Origin: Geosiphon pyriformis | Taxonomy: Eukaryota; Glomeromycota; Glomeromycetes; Archaeosporales; Geosiphonaceae | Length of the DNA: 64,000 nucleotides | NCBI GenBank assembly: GCA_016748015.1 | Contig: JAAOMT010000607.1 | Coordinates: forward strand, 323,958 to 387,957 | Reading direction: 5' to 3' | Program-made: the position numbers and the translations under genes | The notes under the pieces: model-generated | Database searches by the model: none | Told to the model about the DNA's origin: nothing | What the model saw: only the letters and a program-made list of their open reading frames with translations | Shown: one piece after another, positions 22,920-35,484 of the stretch | Position numbering within the stretch: position 1 is the stretch's first letter | Layout of the letters: the number at the start of each line of letters is the position of its first letter

Positions 22920-24830
22920 AAGTGGCAGAATCAGAAAAAAAGGGAACAAACCATTTAGGATTTGCCAAATTCTTATTTCAATACTACTGTTAACACTTAA
23001 AATTAACCAACAACCAACTATTAGCAGAATTTGTCTTTAATTTTTACATTAACAAAAGAATTAAATATTTCTTAGAAAAACCAGTAAATATTAAATTAGC
23101 AAGAGAAAATTTTTACAGCAAATTAATTCAATATATCAGCTTACCAGTAAATTACAACTTTGCTCCAATCATCACTGAAATTAACAGAAAAATTGAAAAT
23201 CACATCCAGCAAACATTTTCTATCACCTATACAGAAAAAGACAAAGAGAAACTACAAATACCAGCAAAAACCCCAAAGCAAATACAATTGCCTACTTAGA
23301 AGAAATAGAGAGTTAATTCACCAGCTAATCCATCCTACTATCACACATCTAAAAGTATTATCAATATATTATTAACAAGTATGTCCACAGCAAACATGAT
23401 AATTCTATTAAACAGACTACTATTTCAAAGTAAACAGAAGAAAGCAGAGTTATTAGGAACCTATGGCAATTATTTTAAGGAATTTAAATTGCAATTTCCA
23501 ACACTATCAGAATTTTGATTACTGCCACCTCAACCAAATTTTGAAACCACTAGTTTTTGGGAAGTAATAGAATCAAAAAAAGAAGAAAATAACAATCAAA
23601 AATTTAATTATCCAAATTCAATCTTAGAAAACCTGGAAATTCAAACTTTAATTGTTCCAATCCAGCAAAATTAGATCAATTCGAATTCCACCATTATTAA
23701 TTAACAAAACTTATCTCCAATAATTGTGATCAATTCACTACTAAGTGCACCAATTACTAAATAGCAGTAACAACAGCCACAATTATCACTCCAACAGCAA
23801 CTTCAACAGCAATTTTAATAGTAGCTTCAACCAAACCCACTACAACAATTTATAATCACTCCAATAACATTTGTTCCAATCATAAAACTTGAAAAATTCA
23901 CTAGCAAAGAGGATAACATGCAAGTATGACTCAACAATGTGAAAAAAGCTATTACTGCCAATAGATGGGATGACACCAGAACACTGCAAGCCATCCCATA
24001 CTTTCTTCAGAATACTGTTAACTTGTGGTATCAAAGCTTGGTAAATAAATCCCAAGATTTCAACACATTTAAACTTAAGTTCCTAAGATATTTTAACAAC
24101 AATAATAGCATCAATCATCTAGCCAATACTTTCACAACTATCAAACAAGAAGAAACTGAAACAGTTACCACTTACCTAGAATGCTTCCATAGAAACCTGT
24201 ACCAAATACAAGCAATTGATGCAAATTACTTTACTGTGCCACAGATTTTGAATTAATTTATTCATGGCCTGCACAGTAGTCTCCTACAATAAGTAGATTT
24301 AATGCATTCACAAACACTTCAGAATGTTATCACCCATATTTAAGATTTCAAATCAGCCAAGTTAAAAGTTAATCATGCTCAAGCTGTTAACCTAGTGATA
24401 AATGAATCATCTAAATTGAATTCTAAGTTAAAACAATTTAGTAATTCTATCAACCAAAAATTAGAAAAATATTTAGCTAACAATTAGGCAATTTATTAGT
24501 CACCACAACATCACAATTCAGAAAATATTAATTGATTCTAGTAGCAACCACCCTTATCATTATTATCATTTTCAGTGAACCAATTGTGGCAATCAGAGAC
24601 ATGTGTCTGCTACAATTGTAAAAAACAAGGCCATTTGAGAATAAATTGCCACACTAGAAGTAATAATCAATAATTAGGAAATCAATATCAAAGTCTTAAT
24701 TGCTGGTTCCAAACTCCAAACTACCACCCAAATCAAGATTAGTACTTATCTCATTATGCCCAAATAATACAGCAACCAATATATGCACTCTCAGTATATC
24801 AGACTGCTATACCAGTAATTTATTAACTGC
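22920..24830 (+). pseudogene. Copy B gag (capsid-like domain and CCHC knuckle)
   Basis: The N-terminal part reads HLGFAKFLFQYYC then LAEFVFNFYINKR and FAPIITEINRKIE. A Gln-rich linker follows (about 23760-23850). The retrotransposon gag domain lies at about 23890-24540, with KLEKFTSKED, AIPYFLQNTVNLWYQSL, FKLKFLRYF and RNLYQIQAIDANYF. The knuckle is CYNCKKQGHLRINC at 24608-24649 (C-X2-C-X4-H-X4-C). A Pro/Gln/Thr-rich tail follows. Several stops are present (for example TAG within the N-terminal third). Assembles the virus-like particle in active relatives. Confidence 0.8.
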
Positions 24831-25149
24831 AGCCACAATCTATCTATTAACTGTAATTCCAAGTAATCTATCAGCTCCAACAAATTCAAACACTACCACA
24901 AATTCCAGTTTAGATAACACTTGGAAACCAAAAACCAAGAATAACCCAAAACTGGAGATTGACAATGGTTGTTTACCAGCCAATTTCAAGCTTCTCAAAC
25001 CAACTATTAAGATTATGCCAGCAGAATACAGGAATTGGGTATGCCCAAAACCTGAATTCTTATAACTATTTAAGTCTTCTAGTTAGCTCAAAAAATGTCT
25101 TACTTAACAAATTAGAGCCCAATCAGAAGCAGCCACTTAATCAACAACA

Positions 25150-25640
25150 TTTCACTAGCAACCATCACCAATGACAACTTATTAGAAGCCATCTTTCCTT
25201 TTGAACTCAAAAAACCAATAGTAACACTCTTATTTAGTAGAGCCACTTTCAATGCTAAACCAATTACTGCTATGTACACTAATACAAAAGTTGATGACTA
25301 TTCTATCAAACTAATTCTTAATAGCAGTTTAGCAGGCAGCATCATTATACAACAACTCATGAACCAATTAGATCATTGAGTTGATCATACTGCTAGTGCC
25401 AGAATAATAACTGCTAATAGAACAATGAAAACTCCAATTAGCAAAATCAATAACCTCCTTTTTGAAATTAATGGCATTATTATTTTCATCAAAATATTAG
25501 TAATAGAAGCCACCCAATACTAAGCTTTTGTTGGTAATAACTAGCTGTCTAAAACTAATGCTGTATTCGATTGGATCATGCAAGAATTACAACTCAGTTA
25601 AAATGGACAACACATGCGAGTACCAGCAACTTAAGGTCAT
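25150..25640 (+). pseudogene. Copy B aspartic protease relic
   Basis: The retropepsin-like core reads KLILNSSLAGSII; the codon at 25320-25322 is AAT where the minus-strand copy has the catalytic Asp GAT (LDSGSAGS). Downstream are ARIITANR and the ATQY..VGN block (near 25510-25545). Would process the polyprotein; this copy has lost the catalytic residue. Confidence 0.75.
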
Positions 25641-25649
25641 TTTAAAACC

Positions 25650-26750
25650 ACTACTATGCCAACACTGCTAATAGAATTCAAAGAAAAAAAAAACTTATCT
25701 AAGAAGCATACCAAGTCTTGTGAGCTGACAACAACAACAAGTTGCTGCCAATACTTTTTTGAAACAATAAAAAAAAAAGAAAACAAACCCAAAGAAACTA
25801 CCACCACAGAAAAAATAACCAGTGGCTGGAAAAAGTTCTATTTAACTAATATTAGACAAGAGCCACTATATATACCACTCAGATCCAAAAACTGCAAAAA
25901 AAAAGCTGTCTTCTATAGGAGCTTAGATTGTGCCTAATAAAAACTACTAAATATATACACACTATTACTGCAAACCATGCCATCATGAACATTATGGCTA
26001 TCCAAAAAGGCAAGACAAGTAGGACAACAAATCATGTCTCACTTATGGCAAACAATTGCTTAACAAAAAAATATGGAACAACATTCCAGGTCAAGAAAGA
26101 ATGTGCAATGCTTCATGTCAGTACACAATTCTCATCAGTAACTGGATAAGTCATGGAACACCTATTAATACAGTATAGCATCAAGCAGTCTCTTACTTAG
26201 ATGGCTATTCATATGATAAAAACAAAATCTGGTGAATAGCAAATGCCAAAATAGCAGGTGCTTTATCTAGTAAGATTTTGGAAATAAAAAACAACCCACT
26301 AGAACCAATGAAAGTTATTTTTATTTCCAACTCAAATGTATTTTTGGATATTGAAACAGGTCTAAAAAAGTTCTATGAACACTATCAAAATTCAGCACCT
26401 ACAAAAAAAAAGCAGAAACAGTGTTTAAAACAACTAAACACCCAATTATGTGATCACTGTTTAATCCCATATGACTTTCAATATTGTAATAAGTGTAACT
26501 TCATTTACAATTCACCATTACACATAATCTACATGATTCTAGAAGAAGAAAAACCAATCAGCTGCTGTGTAGTAGAGTCAAAATTACTGTTTAATTTCAA
26601 TTCAAACTTTAATAATGATGATAACAAAAACAACAGTTCCAGCTCAGTCCAAAATAGCAACACTAATAACAACAATTTGGATTCTAATTCAAACTCAAAA
26701 CAATATATTGCACTTTCTGATCTTTTCAAGGAGCAGAAACTAAAATAGTT
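25650..26750 (+). pseudogene. Copy B Cys-rich segment and Asn/Ser-rich linker between protease and dUTPase
   Basis: The region has a first Cys cluster in fragments (25960-26100) and an open segment at 26278-26748 containing LCDHCLIPYDFQYCNKC, two CxxC pairs that could bind one zinc ion. A low-complexity run of Asn and Ser follows (26610-26700), then a TAG and the dUTPase. The same order is seen in copy C (54097-54648) and the minus-strand copy. No named family recognised. Confidence 0.6.
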
Positions 26751-26772
26751 CAGTAATAATGATAAAAGTATT

Positions 26773-27290
26773 ATGCCAGAATGTATGCATAATACTGATA
26801 CAGGATTTAATTTGAGATATCCAAGGAAAAATACCATCAAATTAGAACCATATTTGTGCACAAACATTGATTTAAAAATAGCACTGGAAATTCTAGCAAT
26901 GACAATAATTCAACTAGCATTTAAGAGTAGTTTAGCAAAAAAAAAATCAACATTAGAAGAAGAATAATTAATGCAAAATACATAGGAAATATTATTGCAA
27001 TACTACAAAATGACTCAGAAAAAAAAAATATTATTGAACCAAATAAAAAAATAGCACAGACAATATTTCTATCTCTGGTTGAGATAACTCAATTAGTATT
27101 AGTGAGAAAAAAAGAAAAATTAGGGATAACAGCAAGAAAGATAAGTGGATTTGGATCCATAAGTAGAATAGATATACCAGTTAACATGGCAGAGGAAAAA
27201 GTTATTAACAAGAAAGAAATTATCTTCACCTGTCAATTAATTTCTATTCTGCCATATAACCAGTACATGTTAGCCATATAAAGGAAAGGA
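26773..27290 (+). pseudogene. Copy B dUTPase domain
   Basis: Motif 1 appears as DTGFNLR (normally AGxDL-like), motif 2 as KSSLA, motif 3 is broken by a frame change near an A-run (26940-26948) but continues as INAKYIGNI, motif 4 as PNKKIAQ, and motif 5 as ISGFGSISR near 27145. Reading of the first 64 residues is open. The Asp-to-Asn change in motif 1 and the frameshift make it inactive. It sits between the Cys-rich linker and the RT. Confidence 0.8.
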
Positions 27291-27589
27291 AAGAATCAAG
27301 CTCAAATTTTTGAAGTGGAAAGTACAATTTGCAAATCAGAAAAGATTGGACTTATCAATTTTTACATACTAGCCAAAAGCCTAAAACACATAAAAATTTC
27401 CATCCACAATACAACTGGAAACATTATCGAAATACCAAAAAAAACTACCATAAGATATTTAAGTACTGAAGTCGAAAAACAACCACCAGACACCATTCCA
27501 AATTTTCTACAACTTTGTAAATATGTGGATATCACATTACAAACAATATATGGACAAAAAAAATTTTATTTGCATTAGCCAGAACAATT

Positions 27590-28540
27590 GGAACAAATGA
27601 ACTTGAAAAATCTAGACCCATTACAATATATGCAACTCAAAATACTACTTAACAATTTTACTAATATCTTTGTCAGTAAAAATAAATTTGGTAGAATTGA
27701 CATTATCCAGCACTAAATCAAGACTGGAGATACAATATTAATTAAACAAAGAGCATACAGAGTACCATCAGCAAGTCATGAAATCATTTGACAGGAAATC
27801 AACCAGATGTTGAACAATAGGTTAATTCAATCATCAATGAGTTTATGGTCATTACCAATGGTATTAGTCCATAAGAAGAATAGAAAAATCTGTTTTTGTG
27901 TAGATTATAGAAAGCTCAATAGTGTTATTCATAGAAACAGTTATTCAACTCCATGAATCTAAGATTTATTTGATGCTTTTGGAGAGAAGAAATGGTTTTC
28001 TACTTTGAATTTAGATAGTGGTTATTGACAAGTAGTCATAAAACTAGAAGACAAAGAGAAAACTGCATTGACCACAAGAGAAAAGAATTTCAAATTTGAA
28101 GTAATGCTATTTGGCTTAACCAATACTCCAGCCACTTTCCAATAATTAATAAAAATTGTTTATACTAGACTGTTGTGAAAATTAGTAGTGGTTTATTTGA
28201 ATGATACCAATGTATTCTCAAAAACATTCGATGATTATCTTTATCATCTTCAGTAAGTGTTCAAGAGATTGAAAAAAGCAGAACTGAAACTAAATGCAAT
28301 CAAGTGTTTTTTTGGGAAAACAGAATTGAAATTTCTAGGACATGTTATAAGCAAAAACAACATCAAAACAGATCCAAACAAGATTAAGGTTGTCAAAAAC
28401 TTTTCAGTACCAACAAATTTGACAGAGCTATGAGCATTCTTGGGATTTGCTAGATATTACTGCCACTTTATTCAGAATTTCTCCAAACTGGCCCAACCAC
28501 TCCACTAGTTTCAAGCCAAAAATGTGAAATATAAATAGAA
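27590..28540 (+). pseudogene. Copy B reverse transcriptase relic
   Basis: Blocks in order: FVSKNKFGRIDIIQH, IKQRAYRVPSASH, PMVLVHKKNRKICFCVDYRKLN, DLFDAFGEKK, LNLDSGY, FGLTNTPATF, VVYLND at 28194-28205 and FLGHVISKN. The YxDD box reads YLND (first Asp of the pair GAT to AAT). Stops replace Gln and Trp codons in several places. Confidence 0.85.
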
Positions 28541-29000
28541 TAAAGTGCAAAAAGAAGCTTTCGACACTTTAAGAAGAAAGCTTATTTAAGCACCAGTATT
28601 AATTTATCCAGATTATAACAAACTATTTATTATTACCACTAATATATCAAGTCAAGCATTAGAAACAGTATTATTACAGAAAAGACTGGATGGAAGAAAA
28701 CATCCAGTAGTATATATTAGTTACAGCTTAAGTCCAGCTGAAAAAAACTATGAGACACTAGCACTGGAACACTTAGCTATTTATTGGACAGTCATAAAAT
28801 AAAAAAAATACTTGAATTAAAAATTTGACATATAAACTGATCACAAAGGATTGACATCAATTCAGAAGCAAAAATTTGGAGATGACTACTATGCCAGATA
28901 GAAAATAAAACTTGCACTATTCAAATATACAGTACATTATAAAAAGGAAAAAATAAATAAAAATATTGACAGTTTGTTGCAAATAAGACAAATCTAAGAA
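28540..29000 (+). pseudogene. Copy B RNase H relic
   Basis: Contains KEAFDTLRRKLI, LIYPDYNKLFIITTNISSQALE (Asn where the first catalytic Asp is expected), HPVVYISYSLSPAEKNYETLALEHLAIYW and YTDHKGLT-like words (near 28840). Stops are scattered. Confidence 0.8.
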
Positions 29001-29209
29001 CATTACAATCCAAAAATATAACAAAAAATGAATACACAAAAATATTAACAATTCCAACACTATATTAATATTCAACAGTTCAAGAAAAAATTATCACCAA
29101 AAGAATGGAACAACATAAAACAACAATCCAAATATTTTATTATTTACCAAAATATATTATACCAGAAAAACAAAAAAAATCCAAATCAACTACTCAGAAT
29201 AATTACAAA

Positions 29210-30380
29210 ATTAGAGAAAGAAACAATACTATACAACATGCACTTAAATCTGACAGCAGAATACTTTCATAAAAAAGCAACCATGAAAAAAACCAGAAAA
29301 AGATATTACTGGCCATCAATGTATTCAGATATCATTTAATATGTTCAAAATTGTGATGCTTGTCAAAGAAAAGGAGAAACAAGACCCAGTGAATTACTAA
29401 GACCAATTAAAGTGAGACAACCATTTAACAGAATTGGAATTGACTTAGTTGGACTATTAACAATAACCAATAGAAGCAACCATTATATAGCAGTAGTTAT
29501 AGACTATCTCACAAAATGGCCAGAGATGAAAGCAATTCAAAGTGCAGATGCAGAATCCATAGCCAAATTTGTTTACCAAGATTTGATTTGTTAACATAGA
29601 TATCCAAAAAATTGTTATCAGATCAAAAAACTCACTTTGTAAACAGAACATTAGCAGAATTAAGCCAAAAATTTAGGATCAAGAGACTATTATTATCATC
29701 ATATTATTCACAAACAAATGGTTTAGTCAAAAAGTTTAATAGAACATTGTGTGAAACAATTGCCAAAATCAGTCAAAAAAACCAGAACAAATGGGATTTG
29801 TTTATTTTATTAGTATTATTTGCTTATTGAACAATGAAACAAGATACCACACAAGCAACACCATTTGAATTTGTTTATAATAGAACAGCAATATTACCAA
29901 TAGAAATAGACATTAACACATATCCAACAGAACTAATAACAAAAACCAATTTTCAAAAAACATTACTAAAAAAAACATACAAATTAATAGAAACACTAGA
30001 AAACAAAAGACAAAAAGCAGCTGAGAACATTCAAAAGTCACAGAAAAAACAAAAAAAATGACATGATAACCAGTTACTAAACAAACCAATAGAATTCAGA
30101 ATTAGAAACAAAGTATTATTATATTATACCAAAGCAAAAAAACAATGGAATAGAAAATTTGACCCCAAATAAGACAGACCATTTCACATAGAAGAAATTC
30201 TAAAAAATAGAGCTTATAAATTAAGATGGAACAACAAAATTTTAGCCAAAGCAGCATATAATAATCAATTAAAACCATACCATAGTATAGTATTATCATC
30301 AACCAATAATATTCTACAATTGGAAGTATAAAAAATACTAGTTCAACCAGAAAAAATTCCACAAGATCTAGAACCAATAA
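29210..30380 (+). pseudogene. Copy B integrase relic
   Basis: The HHCC region includes RKRYYWPSMYSDI and CDACQRKGE (near 29356). The core has RIGIDLVGLLT (first Asp, near 29435), a shift of frame near an A-run at 29605-29612, then LSDQKTHFVN (second Asp, near 29618) and LVKKFNRTLCET (near 29725), where Lys stands where an acidic residue is usual. The C-terminal part FRIRNKVLLYYTKAKKQ-like (near 30100) resembles the gypsy integrase tail. Two long open pieces: 29412-29594 and 29612-29830. Confidence 0.85.
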
Positions 30381-30399
30381 TAATCATCAACATGAACAT

Positions 30400-30861
30400 G
30401 TTAAATTGAGACATCAAAACTTTATATAAAAAATCAGCATATGACAAAAGATACTAGAAAAATGGAAATTACTAACAATATTTACACACTGGCACAACAA
30501 CTCTTCTAACTGATTCAACAACAAATATGAAAATTATAATTAACCAACAAATCATTTGATATAAAGATACAAAGAAAAAACTCCAATACAAAATACAAAA
30601 AAAACCAAAAAACATCCTTAACAAGATAATTCTAAAAGTAAAAATAACAATAGAAGTATAAACAAAAGTTATACCATATCAAGAATTAATCAAAGAAATT
30701 TGGAACTGGTGGATACAACAATTTTCAAGAAACTTTTGTTATTTTTACTTGGAACAACACTTAAACATTTAGAACTTATATATGGATAAAACAAAGTGAT
30801 TATTTGATACAAAAATACTAGAACAACTAAAACAATTTATGAGAAAAAACAATTTAACTAC
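30400..30861 (+). pseudogene. Copy B post-integrase region, left part
   Basis: A Lys/Asn/Gln-rich coding relic following the integrase. It aligns base by base with 7320-7770 of copy A, for example around FQETFVIFTW near 30725-30755. It is interrupted at 30861 by the nested element and continues at 41951. No family recognised. Confidence 0.5.
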
Positions 30862-31632
30862 TGTTACAAGTGATTATTTGAAGTCTCAGATCAAATAACA
30901 AACCTGTAACTTGGTGCTTAATTGATAAGCTGATGATAATATCTGAAGGTGTTGTTTATCTAAAGGTTTTTGTTGTGGAGTTTTTTGTATAATAGACAGA
31001 AATTTAATTAATGGTTTTATCCGTAGCTTCCTGAAACTGCAGTTTCGTCAAATTTTTTTCTTAGCATAGTGGCCAGTAATCCTCCTGGTAAGCTATTCTC
31101 AAATCTATGAGTGTTCTACCCTTGTTTCATGAGTTTTTTACCAGTTTCTATGATGTCTGTATTTCAGTGCTTAATCCTTAATCAATTTAGTAAAAACCAA
31201 AGAAATAACAAAAGAAATAAAAGAAAAATAAAAGAAAAAATAAAGAAACAAGTAAAAGCAATTGCAAGTTAGTATCCTGTCAATAGCCATGATCAAGAGC
31301 TATTGTTCCAGTGTAGTTAAGTATCAATTACTATCAACATAAAGTGTTGATAATGGAGAGTGGAGTTTTAAGATAGAGAATAATTATTTTATTGATATTT
31401 GTGAATTGGAAGATTGCTTAGATAAAATCTAAACTGAGAGGTCTCTAACTAAAGAATTCTGCTTTTTCTACTTCTAATGCTATCACTATATATACATAAT
31501 TGATGTTCTACAAGATTGCTCACATTCTTGAGCAATGTGCTATGATTTCTTGAGCAATGTGCTCACATGCTAACTACTTATTCTCTTATTGGTTTACTAT
31601 TTTCTTATATCTGTTTTTTTTTATGAGTAACA
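30862..31632 (-). repeat. 3' LTR of the nested minus-strand element
   Basis: 771 bp; on the minus strand it starts TGTTACTCATAAA and ends CACTTGTAACA. Short array of GAGCAATGTG palindromic words at about 31505-31575, then a TATA-like box (31488-31496 on the plus strand). It is about 130 bases shorter than its partner LTR, mainly because it has fewer array units. Confidence 0.9.
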
Positions 31633-31654
31633 TTATTTTCTTCTTTTAATATTG

Positions 31655-32430
31655 AGCTCTATCAAAATCTTCATTTTGAATTAGCTCTAATACTTTTTTT
31701 TCAAGTAGCATTTGTTCTACCCTACTCTTTATTTCTTCAATTTGTGAGTTATTTATTTTTTCTCACTGGTTAATGGTTATTGTTCCTATATCAGAGTGTA
31801 ACAATACTTCCAGGTAGTTTTGAAATATGTTGTACAATTGGTAAATTGTTCTAACATGTAGTATTGAGTTTGTTTTCTTTTTGATAAATTCTTCAATTTG
31901 TTGTATTATGTTCTGGTTAAATATTCTCTTGGATTTGTTAATATACAACTCCTGAATATTCAACTTTCGTTCTAACTGGTAATAGCAATATGATATTAGA
32001 AATTGTTTTGTCTATTGCTTCCAATTCTTTTTTGTAAGTTTTTCTGTTAGTACCATAATAGGTATTTTCCCAAAAGTGTTCTTCACTTTTTCTATTATAT
32101 TATCTGACCAGTTTTTATCATTTCTTAGTAAATGCTGATATGATGTATTCTTTGTCTTTTTTTTAGTGTTTCAATAGCAAATTGTTTGGTTGTTAACAAT
32201 AATTTCTATGTCTAAAGATTGTTAACTTAAAGCCTGGAATAATTGTTGAGCTATGGTGTGAATATGATTTGGTATTTCCATTTTTCTTGGTTGATTTTAT
32301 TGCATATACTGTGTTTTTATATACTCTTTTTTTTTATTGTTTGATTTTATGTGTTTGAACCAATGATTATAATTGGTTCTAGATCTCATAAAATCTCATC
32401 TGGTTGAACTAGTATTTGTTGTACTCCCAA
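31655..32430 (-). pseudogene. Nested element post-integrase region
   Basis: Lys/Asn-rich coding relic including MNIQELYINKSKRIF and the rest of an open piece (31963-31763, 66 codons), then EDFDRAQY and a TAA just before a purine tract AAAAGAAGAAAATAA and the LTR. It aligns with the same place in copies A, B and C (IQQVEKFI in C, IQQIEEFI here). No transmembrane segment or known domain. Confidence 0.6.
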
Positions 32431-32449
32431 TTGTGGAATGTTATTGGTA

Positions 32450-33540
32450 GATAATGATGCTATTTGGTAATATGGTTTCAGTCAATTACCATGTACTGCT
32501 TTGGCTAAGATTTTGTTGTCTCATCTTAATTTATAAGCTCTATTTCCAAGAATTTCTTCTATGTGAAATAGTCTGTCCTATTTGGGATCGAATTTTCCAC
32601 TCTATTGTTTTTCCACTTTGGTATGATATAGAAGTACTTTGTCTCCAATTTTGAATTCAACTGGTTTATCTAGTAGTTGGTTATCATGTCTTTTTTTTTG
32701 TTTCTCTTGTGACTTTTGGATGTTATTAGCTGCTCTTCACCATTTGTTTTTTAGTGTCTCCATTAAGTTATATGTTCTTCTTAGCAATGTTTTCTGAAAA
32801 TTGTCTTTAGTTATTGGTTCTGCTGAATAAGTGTTGACTTTTATCTCAACTGGTAATGTTGCTGTTCTACTGTATACCAATTCAAATGGTGTTGCTTGTG
32901 TAATATCTTGTTTCATTGTTCAATAAGCAAATAGTACTAATGATATGAACAAATCCCATTTGTCCTGGTTTTCTTAACTGATCTTGGCGATTGCTTTATA
33001 CAATGTTCTGTTAAACCTTTCAACTAATCTATTTGTTTGTAGATGGTATGGCAATAATAATGGTTTTTTGATTCCAAATCTTTGACTTAATTCTGCTAAT
33101 GTTCTATTCACAAAGTAAGTTCCTTGATCAAATAATAATTTTTTTGGACATCCATGTTGACAGATTAAATCTTGGTGAACGAATTCAGCAATGAATTTTG
33201 TATCTGCTCTTTAAATGGCTTTTGCTTCTGGCCATTTAGTGAGATAATCTATGGCTACTGCAATATATCTGTTGCTTCTGCTGGTAACTGTTAATGGTCT
33301 GACTAAGTCAATTCCAATTTGATCAAATAATTGTTTTACCTTGATTGGTCTTAATTGTTCACTTGGTTTTGTTTTTTCTCTTTTTTGACAAGCATTACAA
33401 TTCTGAATATATTGAATGATGTCTGAATACATGGATGACCAATAGTATCTTTTTCTGGTTCTTTCTATGGTTGCTTCTTTATGAAAATGTCCTGCTGTTG
33501 GATCTGAGTGCATGTTAAACAATATTGTCTCTTTTTCTGG
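32450..33540 (-). pseudogene. Nested element integrase
   Basis: The open piece 33522-33211 holds the HHCC zinc domain (TAGHFHKEAT...CNACQKRE) and QIGIDLVRPLTVTSRSN with the first catalytic Asp. Further on are LLFDQGTYFVN (second Asp), RLVERFNRTLYK (Glu present as the third acidic residue) and FKIGDKVLLYHTK (C-terminal). Stops separate the pieces (for example at 33210). The DDE residues all look retained. Confidence 0.85.
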
Positions 33541-33849
33541 TTCTGTAATTACTTTGGTTAGTTGGTCTGGATTTTTTCTGTTTTTCTAGTAAAGTATATT
33601 TTGATAATTGATAAAATATTTTGATTGCTGTTTTATGTTGTTTTGTTCTTTTTAAGATAATTTCTTTTTAAACAATTGAGTATTTATATAATGCTAGAGT
33701 TGTTGGTATTTTTGTGTATTCATCTTTTGTTATATTTTTGTTTTCAATTGTTTGAGTTTTTGTTATATTTTTGGGTTTGAAATGTTTTAGATTTGTCTTA
33801 TTTATGACAAACTGTCAGCATTTCCATTGTCTTTTCTCTTTTTATAATA

Positions 33850-34260
33850 TACTGTAAATATATATGATGATAGTGCTATTTTCTATCTTGCATGACAATT
33901 ATCTCCAAATTCTTGCTTCTGGATTAAAGTCAGTTCTTTGTGATTAGTATACACATCAAACTTTTGACTTAAGTATTCTTTCTATTTGATAACAGCCCAA
34001 TAGATAGCTAAGTGTTCTAATACTGGAGTTCCATAGTTTTTTTCAGCTGGATTTAAGCTTCTACTGGTATAAGCTACTAAATGTTTTCTTTCATCTGGTC
34101 TTTTTTGTAATAATATGGCTCCCAATGCTTGGCCTAATACATCGGTAGTAATGATGAATGGTTTGTTGTGATCTGGATACATAAACATTAAAACTTGAAT
34201 AAGCTTTTGTCTTAGTGTGTTGAATGCTTCTTGTTGAGCTTCTGTTCATTCATACTTTAC
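33850..34260 (-). pseudogene. Nested element RNase H
   Basis: QQEAFNTLRQKLIQ, then FIITTDVLGQALGAILLQKRPDERKH, where the first catalytic Asp (TTD) is retained, then YTSRSLNPAEKNYGTPVLEHLAIYWAVIK. Most of it is open (33982-34188). Confidence 0.85.
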
Positions 34261-35478
34261 ATTCTTAGTTTGTAAATGATGGAGTGGCTAAACCAGTTTG
34301 GAAAAGTTCTTGATAAAACAGCAATAATAGCCTGCAAATTCCAAAAATGCTCTTAGTTCTGGCAAGTTTGTTAGTACTGAAAAGTTCTTTACTATTGCAA
34401 TCTTGTCTGAATCTGTCTTGATACCGTTTTTGCTCACAACATGTCCTAAAAACTTAAGTTCTGTTTTTCCAAAGAAGCATTTGTTGGCATTTAGTTTCAA
34501 TCTGGCTTATCTGAGTCTTTCAAATACTTGTTGGAAATAATGCAGATGATCATTGAATGTTTTTGAGAACACATTGGTGTCATCCAAGTATACAACTACT
34601 GATTTCCATAGCAGTCTAGTATAGACAATTTCCATAAGCCATTAAAATGTTGCTGGAGCATTTATTAAGCCAAATGGCATTATTTTGAATTCGAAATTCC
34701 CTTTTTATGTTGTGAAAACTGTTTTCTCTTTGTCTTCTGGCTTCATGGCTACTTGCCAGTAATCACTATCTAAATCTAATATTAAGAACTATTTATTTTT
34801 TCTGAAAGCATCAAACAATTCTTGGATTTTTGGAGTTGAGTAGCTATTGCCTTTAATTACTCTATTCAGTTTCCAGTAATCCACACAAAAGCGAATTTTT
34901 CTATTCTTCTTATGAACTAGTACCACTGGTGATGACCATTGATTCATTAATGACTGAATTAGTCCATTGTTAAGCATCTGATTGATTTTTTAACAAATAA
35001 TCTTATGACTAGCTGATGGTACTCTGTATGCTCTTTGTTTAATTGGTATTGCATCTCCTGTCTTGATCTGATGTTGGATGATGTTAGTTCTGCCAAATTT
35101 GTTTTTGCTGACAAAGATGTCATTGAAATTGTTGAGTAATATTTTTAATTGCATTTGTTGAAGTGGGTCTAGATTTCTTATGTTCATCTGTTCTAATTGT
35201 TCTGATTGGAGCAGATAATATTCGTTTCATTTGTAGATGGTTTGTGATGTGATGTTCACATATCCACAAAGCTGTAGAAAGTCTGGAATGGAGTTTGGTG
35301 GTTGGTCTTCCACTTCTGTGCTTAGATATCTAATAATGGTTCCTTTTGGTAAGTCTATAACATTTCCCATGTTGTTGTAGATAGAAATTTTGATGTTTTT
35401 GGGACTGTTGGCTAATATGTAAAGATTAGTGAGTCCAATCTCTCCTGATTTACAAATAGTGGCTTCTGTTTTAAACAC
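34200..35478 (-). pseudogene. Nested element reverse transcriptase
   Basis: Minus-strand blocks: SKNKFGRTNIIQHQIKTGD (near 35110), IKQRAYRVPSASH, QWSSPVVLVHKKNRKIRFCVDYWKLN (34930-34860), FGLINAPATF, VVVYLDD with YLDD at 34579-34590, and ELKFLGHVVSKNGIK (34450). The active-site pair of Asp is intact, unlike the other three copies. Stops are few (for example at 34789-34791 and about 34505). Confidence 0.85.
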
Positions 35479-35484
35479 TTGAGC

